Source: Streptomyces niger (lineage in GTDB: Bacteria; Actinomycetota; Actinomycetes; Streptomycetales; Streptomycetaceae). From it: DNA of 64,000 nucleotides. The notes below the pieces were generated by a model. That model had not been told where the DNA came from, did no database searches, and was given only the letters and a program-made list of their open reading frames with translations. The DNA lies in assembly GCF_000718305.1 (NCBI RefSeq), contig NZ_JOFQ01000001.1, forward strand, positions 310,001 through 374,000, in the 5' to 3' direction. The translations under genes and the position numbers were made by a program. Below, piece after piece: positions 58,140 to 64,000 of the stretch (position 1 is its first letter; every line of letters starts with the position of its first letter).

Positions 58140-58994
58140 TCAGTCCTGGTAGACCTTGTTGCTGCCCGGGCCGCCGGAGAGGGTGTCCTCGCCCCGGCCG
58201 CCGTACAGCACGTCGTCGCCGCTGTTGCCGTACATGGTGTCGTTGCCGTCCTCGCCGTACAGCTTGTCGTTGCCGCGGCCGCCGTAGACCTCGTCGTTGT
58301 CGGATCCGGCGTGCAGGATGTCGTTGCCGTCGTCGCCGTACAGCGCGTTGATGTCGCCGGTGCCGGTGACGGAGTCGTCGCCGGCGCCACCGCGGCAGAC
58401 GTACTGGCAGGCGCCGGTGATGGTGTCGTTGCCGGCGCCGCCGTCGGCGCCGAGGCCGTCACTGCCGTCGATGCGGTCGTTGCCGTCGCCGCCGTTGTAC
58501 TGGTTCTGTCCGGTGCCCTTGAGGACGTCGGCGCCGGCTCCGCCGTTGATCGCGGCGATGGCGCCGGTGTCGGAGGTGATCGTGACTCTGTCGTCGCCGT
58601 CGCCGAGGTCCACCTCGTAGTTCGTCGAGTCGTCGGAGCCGAGCGGCTCCGGGACCGTGCACTGCACGACGGTGTGGTCGGCCGCGGTGGGGTACGTGCA
58701 GGAGTCCCACTCGGCCGCGCCCGCGTCGACGGCCATGCCGGCCGGGTCCCGGAAGGTGATGAGGTAGTCGCCGCCGAACTCGGAGGGGTCGACGTCGATG
58801 CCCTCGACGGTGACCGCGAGGTCGTTCCGCTGCCCGTCGGCGGCCTGGTACCGGAGCACGCCCTCGTCGTGGACGACGGTGGCCCGGCCCGTTGCGGGCG
58901 TGGCGTCCGCCTGAGCGGCGGGCGCCACGAGCACGACCGCACCGAAGGCGAGGCCGGCGGCAGCGGTGGCGGCGAGTAATCCGTGCTTACGCAT
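58140..58994 (-). CDS. Secreted RTX-like calcium-binding repeat protein
   Basis: A 284-residue secreted protein. The N-terminus MRKHGLLAATAAAGLAFGAVVLVAPAAQA is a Sec signal with cut after AQA. A 110-residue beta-rich domain (VRVE-like strands, one disulfide-capable pair) precedes about ten nonapeptide-like units GGxGxDxxx (GGAGADVLK, GGDGNDRID, GGAGNDTIT, GDDGNDILH, GGRGNDKLY, GEDGNDTMY, GNSGDDVLY, GGRGEDTLS), the RTX calcium beta-roll. No type I secretion genes lie near and it has a Sec signal instead. Calcium-dependent folding outside the cell is expected. The role is unknown. Confidence 0.87.
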   Translation of the reverse strand: MRKHGLLAATAAAGLAFGAVVLVAPAAQADATPATGRATVVHDEGVLRYQAADGQRNDLAVTVEGIDVDPSEFGGDYLITFRDPAGMAVDAGAAEWDSCTYPTAADHTVVQCTVPEPLGSDDSTNYEVDLGDGDDRVTITSDTGAIAAINGGAGADVLKGTGQNQYNGGDGNDRIDGSDGLGADGGAGNDTITGACQYVCRGGAGDDSVTGTGDINALYGDDGNDILHAGSDNDEVYGGRGNDKLYGEDGNDTMYGNSGDDVLYGGRGEDTLSGGPGSNKVYQD

Positions 58995-59207
58995 GCAGAG
59001 GTGCCTTTCACGTGGCTGATGGCGATTGCCCGGTGTTTCCGATCACCTGCTCAGACAGCGCCTCAGGGGCACCGGTTGCACCGAAATGCCCCTGTGGTCA
59101 CGTGAGTTCGAGAATTCACCTACGAGCCGCCCGGGGTTCTCCCGGAGTGCTCCGGGAGGCCGCCGCGGAGACATGTCCCGCGGCGTTGCCGCCACCGCGG
59201 GCCGACG

Positions 59208-60545
59208 TCACCCCCCGAGCGCCCCGAGTGCCGCGTCCATGGCGAAGACGCCGCCGAGGCCGAGGACGGCGAGGACCGTCGTGTAGGTCGTACGTGCCTT
59301 GATGGCGTCCAGGACGGAGAGGTTGAAGTACTCCTTGAACATCCAGAAGCCGGGGTCGTTGACGTGGGAGAAGGCGATGGAGCCGCAGGACACCGCGAGG
59401 ACCATCAGCTCCGGGGAGGTGCCGCTGCCGGCGACGAGCGGGGCCGCGATGCCGGCGGCGGTGGTCACCGCGACCGTCGCCGAACCGAGCGCGATGCGCA
59501 GGATCGCGGCGATCAGCCAGGCCAGCAGGATCGGCGAGATGGACCAGCCGTGCGTGAGGTCCTTGATGTAGTCGGCGATCCCGCCCTCGACCAGGACGTT
59601 CTTGAAGGCGCCGCCGGCGCCGATGACCAGCAGGATCATCGCCATGGCCTTGGCCGCGTCGCTGCAGGAGGTCGCCACGTCCTTGAGCGGGCGGCCGATG
59701 CGCGGGCCGAACACCCAGGCCGCCAGCACCAAGGTGAGCAGCAGGGCGACCGGAGCCGAGCCGAGGAAGGCGACCAGCGGCATCCCGGCGTGGTGTTCGC
59801 CGATCACCATCTCGGCCACCGACGCACCCGCGATGAGCACCACCGGGAAGAGCGCGACCGACAGGGACCAGCCCATGCCGGGCATCTCCTCGTCGGTGAA
59901 CCGGCGGTCGCTGACCAGACCGGTCGGGATGGACGGGTCCATCCGGCGGACGAAGGCCAGCCGGGGCCACACCAGCGCGATGAGCGCACCGGCCGGGACC
60001 GCGATGAACAGGCCGAAGAAGAGGGTCTTGCCGATGGAGGCGTCGAAGGTGGCCGCGACGGCGGTCGGGCCGGGGTGCGGGGGCAGGAAGCTGTGCATCG
60101 TGGACAGTGCGATGGACATCGGCAGGCCGATCCACAGCAGGTTCTTGCCGGTGACGCGGACCAGGGTGAACGCCACGGGGACGATGATCACGAAGGCCAC
60201 TTCGTAGAACATGGTGACGCCGATGAGCATGGCCGTGACCACCATGGCGACCTGGACCCAACGGTCGCCGAACCGGTCGGACATCGTCGTCGCGATCCGC
60301 TGGGCCGCGCCGGAGTCGCCCATCACCCGGCCGACCATCGCCCCCAGTCCGATGACGAGCATGGTGTCGCCTATCTGACCGCCGACACCTTCAGCGAGTA
60401 CGTCGGGGATCTTCTCCAGGTCTATTCCCCGGATGACTGCCACGGCCACCGCGACCAGCAACAGAGCGATGAACCCGTTGAGCTTGAGCCGGGTCATCAG
60501 GAAGAGCAGCGCCACCACGCTGAGCGCCACGACGAGCAGGGGCAT
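59208..60545 (-). CDS. gntP: GntP-family gluconate/glucarate permease
   Basis: A 445-residue transporter of the gluconate:H+ symporter family with about 12 helices. VVGLGAMVGRVMGDSGAAQRIA, FLPPHPGPTAVAATF (the strongly conserved family motif), GIADYIKDLTHGWSISPILLAWLIAAILRIALGSATVAVTTAAGI and HVNDPGFWMFKEYFN are all diagnostic. It is the third gene of the glucarate operon, 108 nt after gudD, so it probably imports D-glucarate or a related aldarate rather than gluconate. Confidence 0.9.
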   Translation of the reverse strand: MPLLVVALSVVALLFLMTRLKLNGFIALLLVAVAVAVIRGIDLEKIPDVLAEGVGGQIGDTMLVIGLGAMVGRVMGDSGAAQRIATTMSDRFGDRWVQVAMVVTAMLIGVTMFYEVAFVIIVPVAFTLVRVTGKNLLWIGLPMSIALSTMHSFLPPHPGPTAVAATFDASIGKTLFFGLFIAVPAGALIALVWPRLAFVRRMDPSIPTGLVSDRRFTDEEMPGMGWSLSVALFPVVLIAGASVAEMVIGEHHAGMPLVAFLGSAPVALLLTLVLAAWVFGPRIGRPLKDVATSCSDAAKAMAMILLVIGAGGAFKNVLVEGGIADYIKDLTHGWSISPILLAWLIAAILRIALGSATVAVTTAAGIAAPLVAGSGTSPELMVLAVSCGSIAFSHVNDPGFWMFKEYFNLSVLDAIKARTTYTTVLAVLGLGGVFAMDAALGALGG

Positions 60546-60653
60546 ATCACTTCTCCCTTGAAGTGATGCCGGGTGCGGACCGCCGGAGCCGAGGGCCCGG
60601 CGGCCAGGATTCCCGGGTGGTGAGTGGAGGGGAAGGCGGTGCGTGTCGGGGGA

Positions 60654-62000
60654 TCAGCGGACGAGCGCCGGCCGCTTCGGGTCGAACTTCCAGCCGGGCA
60701 GCAGGTACTGCATGCCGGCGGCGTCGTCACGGCCGCCGAGGCCGAGGCTGTGGTAGAGCTCCTCGGCGGCCGCCACGCGGTCCAGGTCCAGGTCGACGCC
60801 GAGGCCGGGTCGGTCCGGCAGGGCGATGGCGCCGTCGCGGATGGCGAGCGGCTCGCGGGTCAGGTGCTGGCCGTCCTGCCAGATCCAGTGCGTGTCGATC
60901 GCGGTGATGTTCCCGGGCGCGGCGGCGGCGACGTGGGTGAACATCGCCAGCGACACATCGAAGTGGTTGTTGGAGTGCGAACCCCAGGTCAGGCCCCAGG
61001 CGTCGCAGAGCTGGGCGACGCGCACCGAACCGTTCATGGTCCAGAAGTGCGGGTCGGCGAGCGGGATGTCGACGGCGTCGGCCTTGATCGCGTGCCCGAG
61101 CTGCCGCCAGTCCGTCGCGATCATGTTGGTGGCGGTGGGCAGTCCGGTGGCGCGGCGGAACTCCGCCATCGTCTCGCGTCCGGAGTAGCCGCCCTCGCCG
61201 CCGCAGGGGTCCTCGGCGTACGCCAGGACGTCGCGCAGCCCGCGCCCGATCTCGATGGCGTCACGCAGCAGCCAGGCGCCGTTGGGGTCCAGGGTGATGC
61301 GGGCGTCGGGGAAGCGCTCGGCGAGGGCGGTGACGGCGGCGGCTTCGGAAGGCCCGTCCAGTACGCCGCCCTTGAGCTTGAAGTCCTGGAATCCGTACCG
61401 CTCCTGGGCGGCCTCGGCGAGTCGGACGACGGCCTCGGGGGTGAGCGCCTCCTCGTCGCGCAGCCGCAGCCAGTCGTCCTCGGCGTCCGGGTCGCTGCGG
61501 TAGGGCAGGTCGGTGCGTGCGCGGTCGCCGACGTAGAAGAGGTAGCCGAGGACGGGGACGCTGGTGCGCTGGACGCCCTCGCCGAGCAGGGCCGCGGTCG
61601 GCACGTCGAGGTGCTGGCCGAGCAGGTCGAGCAGTGCCGACTCGACGGCGGTCACCGCGTGCACGGTGACGCGCAGGTCGAAGGTCTGGGCGCCGCGGCC
61701 GCCCGCGTCGCGGTCGGCGAAGCGCTCGCGGATGGTGCGCAGCACGGCGTGCGGGTCGCCGACGGGCCGGCCGACGACCAGGTCGCGGGCCTCCTCCAGG
61801 GTGCTGCGGATGCCCTCCCCGCCGGGCACCTCGCCGACGCCGGTACGGCCTTCGGAGTCGGTGAGCAGCACCAGGTTGCGGGTGAAGTACGGGGCGTGTG
61901 CGCCGCTGAGGTTCAGCAGCATGCTGTCCTGGCCGGCGACCGGTATGACGCGCATCGCGGAGACGACAGGGGTGCTGGTGGGAGGTGTGCTGGTGTTCAT
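60654..62000 (-). CDS. gudD: Glucarate dehydratase
   Basis: A 448-residue enolase-superfamily enzyme converting D-glucarate (or L-idarate) to 5-dehydro-4-deoxyglucarate. The acid-base KxK pair is FKLKGG (K208, K210). Metal ligands lie in TLDPNGAW (D238, N240), YAEDPCG (E263) and TATNMIATD. The His-Asp dyad region is [12 protein letters not shown] (H342). [17 protein letters not shown] is the conserved capping-domain segment. It follows kdgD (48 nt gap) and precedes the GntP gene in one operon. Confidence 0.94.
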   Translation of the reverse strand: MNTSTPPTSTPVVSAMRVIPVAGQDSMLLNLSGAHAPYFTRNLVLLTDSEGRTGVGEVPGGEGIRSTLEEARDLVVGRPVGDPHAVLRTIRERFADRDAGGRGAQTFDLRVTVHAVTAVESALLDLLGQHLDVPTAALLGEGVQRTSVPVLGYLFYVGDRARTDLPYRSDPDAEDDWLRLRDEEALTPEAVVRLAEAAQERYGFQDFKLKGGVLDGPSEAAAVTALAERFPDARITLDPNGAWLLRDAIEIGRGLRDVLAYAEDPCGGEGGYSGRETMAEFRRATGLPTATNMIATDWRQLGHAIKADAVDIPLADPHFWTMNGSVRVAQLCDAWGLTWGSHSNNHFDVSLAMFTHVAAAAPGNITAIDTHWIWQDGQHLTREPLAIRDGAIALPDRPGLGVDLDLDRVAAAEELYHSLGLGGRDDAAGMQYLLPGWKFDPKRPALVR

Positions 62001-62048
62001 GAAGCGGTGCCTTTCGGAGCGGGTGCGGCGGGTGTGCGCGGCGGCGGC

Positions 62049-62969
62049 TCAGGCGCCGATACCCCGGATGAGGGTGGTGAGCTGCGCCAGCTCCGCCGGC
62101 TCCAGGTCGGTCAGCGGCGGCCGGACGGGTCCTGCCGGGTGGCCGGTGATCTGCATGCCGGCCTTGACGATGCTCACCGCGTAGCCCTGCTTGCGGTCGC
62201 GGATCAGGGTGTAGGGGAGGACGAAGTCGTCGAGCATGCGCAGGACGTCGGCCCGGCGGCGGTCCCGTACGGCGGCGTAGAAGTCGAGCGCGAATTCCGG
62301 GAGGAAGTTGAAGAGGGCCGAGGAGTAGGTGGTGACGCCGAGTTCGAGGAGCGGCAGTGCGTACGTCTCGGCCGTCGGCAGGCCGCCGATGTAGGTCAGG
62401 CGGTCGCCCATGCGGGAGTGGAGGCGGGTGAGGGTGTCGATGTCGCCGACGCCGTCCTTGAAGCCGATGAGGTTCGGGCAGCGCTCGGCGAGGCGGGCGA
62501 CGGTGTCCGGGGCGTATACGGCGTTGGACCGGCTGTAGACGATGACGCCCAGGCCGGTGGCGCGGCAGACCGCCTCGACGTGGGCGGCGAGGCCGTCCTG
62601 CGAGGCTTCGGTGAGGTACGGCGGGAAGAGGAGCAGGCCGTCGGCGCCGGCACGCTCCGCCGCCTCGGCGAGCTCGACCGCGGTCGCCGTGCCGTATCCG
62701 GCGGGGGCGACGATCGGGGTGTCCGCCGGCGCGCTGTCGGCGGCGGCGGTGACGACGCGTGCCACCTCCGCCGGGGTGAGCGAGAAGAACTCGCCGGTGC
62801 CGCCGGCCGCGAAGAGTCCCGCCACGTCGTACTTCCCGAGCCGGGCGATGTTCGTGCGGTACGCGTCCTCGTCGAACGCGAGGTTCTCGGGCCGGAAGTG
62901 TGTCACCGGGAAGGACAACAGGCCGGAACCGAGGCGGCGGCCCAGTTCGGCAGGAGTGAGGTCGGTCAT
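62049..62969 (-). CDS. kdgD: 5-dehydro-4-deoxyglucarate dehydratase
   Basis: A 306-residue class I aldolase-fold (DHDPS/NAL family) enzyme. It decarboxylates and dehydrates 5-keto-4-deoxyglucarate to alpha-ketoglutarate semialdehyde. Schiff-base Lys is in [10 protein letters not shown] (K171), catalytic Tyr in VIVYSRSN (Y145), and [13 protein letters not shown] marks the carboxylate-binding loop. It is the first structural gene of the glucarate operon. The alpha-ketoglutarate semialdehyde dehydrogenase that completes the pathway is not in the window. The gap to the LysR gene holds no other gene. Confidence 0.94.
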   Translation of the reverse strand: MTDLTPAELGRRLGSGLLSFPVTHFRPENLAFDEDAYRTNIARLGKYDVAGLFAAGGTGEFFSLTPAEVARVVTAAADSAPADTPIVAPAGYGTATAVELAEAAERAGADGLLLFPPYLTEASQDGLAAHVEAVCRATGLGVIVYSRSNAVYAPDTVARLAERCPNLIGFKDGVGDIDTLTRLHSRMGDRLTYIGGLPTAETYALPLLELGVTTYSSALFNFLPEFALDFYAAVRDRRRADVLRMLDDFVLPYTLIRDRKQGYAVSIVKAGMQITGHPAGPVRPPLTDLEPAELAQLTTLIRGIGA

Positions 62970-63245
62970 GGCAGGAGGCTCCTGGGGTGCGCGGAGACGG
63001 GCGGCTCACGCGGCTTCCCGGCGCCGGGCGTGGTCCGCCCACGACTTCCGGAACTCCCGGGCGGGCGGGGCGATGGCCCGAGCCCCGGACGGAAGCCGCT
63101 TCGATTGCTGGCCGGAACGTTAAGAGCCGGTTGCGATGCGGGTCCAACACCATTTCGGCATGCTGTGATACCCGCGGCGCATCATGAGGAGCGCCTGCTC
63201 ATGCGGTGTTTCACAGGTCGGGCGCCGGCGGGCCGGAGGCCTCGC

Positions 63246-64000
63246 TCACAGGTGCCGGAGCAGCGCGTGCAGGGCCGGGTTGTCGTTGGCCCTGCGCCAT
63301 ACCAGGTGCAGCTCGACGGGGGTGGGGTCGGGCAGTTCGAGGGGCCGGAAGGTGATGCCCGAGAAACGCATCTGGGCGGCCGCCTCGGGGACGAAGGCAA
63401 TGCCCCAGCCCGCGTTGACCATCGCCAGGAGGCTGTGGACCTGGCTGAGGTACTGGGTGAACCGTGGGGTGACGCGGGCGGCCCGGAAGATGCTGACCAG
63501 CAGTTCGTGGAAGTAGCGGGCCTCCACCGGGGAGTACATGAGGACGTCCTGCCCGTCGGAGTCGCTGATCCGCAACGGGCCGTCGTCCGCGCCGAGCGGA
63601 TGGTCGCGGGGTACGGCGGCGAGCAGGCCTTCGCGGATGGTGGGGCGGGTCGCCAGGTCGGGGCCGGTGCTGGAGGGGCGGATCATGCCGAGGTCGAGGG
63701 AGCCCTCGGTGATCGCTTCGAGTTGGTCGCGGGTCACCTTCTCCCGCAGCACTATCTCGGTGCGGGGCATGGTGGAGCGGGCGACGTCGAGCAGTGTGCC
63801 GAGCGCGGAGTAGGCACTGGCCGCGGTGAACCCTATGGCGATCGCCCCGGCCTGCCCGGCGGAGACCTGCTTGGCGGAGAGGGTGGCCGCTTCCGCCTGG
63901 CGCAGGATGTTGCGGGCTTCGTTGAGGAAGGCGCGGCCGGCCGGGGTGAGGCGTACGGTGCGATTGGTGCGGTCCAGCAGCTGTACGCCCAATTCGTGCT
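63246..64000 (-). CDS. LysR-family regulator of the glucarate genes (5' end outside window)
   Basis: LysR protein lacking only its N-terminal HTH, which lies past base 64000. The visible part begins in the wing (HELGVQLLDRTNRTVRLTPAGRAFL), then the linker helix and effector domain (GAIAIGFTAASAYSALGTLLDVARSTMP, REGLLAAVPRDHPLG, GWGIAFVPEAA). It is transcribed in the same direction as kdgD-gudD-gntP, 276 nt upstream, so it is probably their regulator, responding to an aldarate intermediate. The frame runs off the window edge without interruption. Confidence 0.87.
   Translation of the reverse strand, partial: HELGVQLLDRTNRTVRLTPAGRAFLNEARNILRQAEAATLSAKQVSAGQAGAIAIGFTAASAYSALGTLLDVARSTMPRTEIVLREKVTRDQLEAITEGSLDLGMIRPSSTGPDLATRPTIREGLLAAVPRDHPLGADDGPLRISDSDGQDVLMYSPVEARYFHELLVSIFRAARVTPRFTQYLSQVHSLLAMVNAGWGIAFVPEAAAQMRFSGITFRPLELPDPTPVELHLVWRRANDNPALHALLRHL

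Overview
This is a very GC-rich window with Streptomyces-type codon use, gene families and promoter-poor spacing, so it almost certainly comes from a Streptomyces or close relative. Supporting families include class I-type soluble HMG-CoA reductase in a mevalonate operon, DUF1876, DUF6325 and Rv1733c proteins, an ANTAR-GAF protein, a DUF4157 protein and a HelR-type ATPase. It reads as chromosome, with one initiator tRNA and no insertion sequence, integrase, phage module or CRISPR array.

Layout. (1) Positions 1-6056 hold the end of a mevalonate operon (diphosphomevalonate decarboxylase, phosphomevalonate kinase, HMG-CoA reductase, HMG-CoA synthase) and a polyprenyl diphosphate synthase. The usual type II IPP isomerase is not between the kinase and the reductase. 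(2) Positions 6367-17464 form a dormancy/hypoxia-type block like the actinobacterial DevR/DosR regulons. It has a CBS protein, an Rv1733c-like membrane protein, a DUF1876 protein, SHOCT proteins, a DevR-like response regulator convergent with a DevS-like GAF kinase, SixA, an in-frame DUF6325-DUF1269 fusion, two unfamiliar proteins and a Dyp peroxidase. A palindrome of the form GGGCCGNNCGGC recurs upstream of these genes. (3) Positions 17622-30090 carry a bile-acid-symporter-family transporter, a DUF4157 protein with a deaminase-like C-terminus (the best candidate for an undescribed effector), a coupled GH63-GH13 pair, a 1289-residue nSTAND1-WD40 protein and a LuxR regulator. (4) Positions 30278-44634 are a mosaic of accessory enzymes and regulators. 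They include a TetX-like monooxygenase, SUKH, HxlR/imine reductase, ANTAR-GAF, an intracellular-looking V8-type protease with a small beta-sandwich partner, TetR/cupin, an EF-hand protein, tRNA-fMet and a secreted amidase. (5) Positions 44829-56438 hold HdeD, a flavin monooxygenase, TetR-DoxX with twin operators, LysR with two oxidoreductases, CopD, a HelR rifamycin-resistance ATPase preceded by a perfect 19-bp rifamycin-associated element, and small membrane and nitrobindin proteins. (6) Positions 56622-64000 hold an MFS transporter, a secreted RTX-like protein and a D-glucarate catabolic set (LysR, kdgD, gudD, gntP).

A window-wide oddity is the density of short tandem repeats. About seventeen arrays, with periods from 8 to 35 nt, lie between genes, right after stop codons, or inside the last codons of genes. 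Several have added low-complexity C-terminal tails (TetX-like enzyme, cupin, TetR).

All calls come from reading the sequence and from remembered family features; no database search was run.
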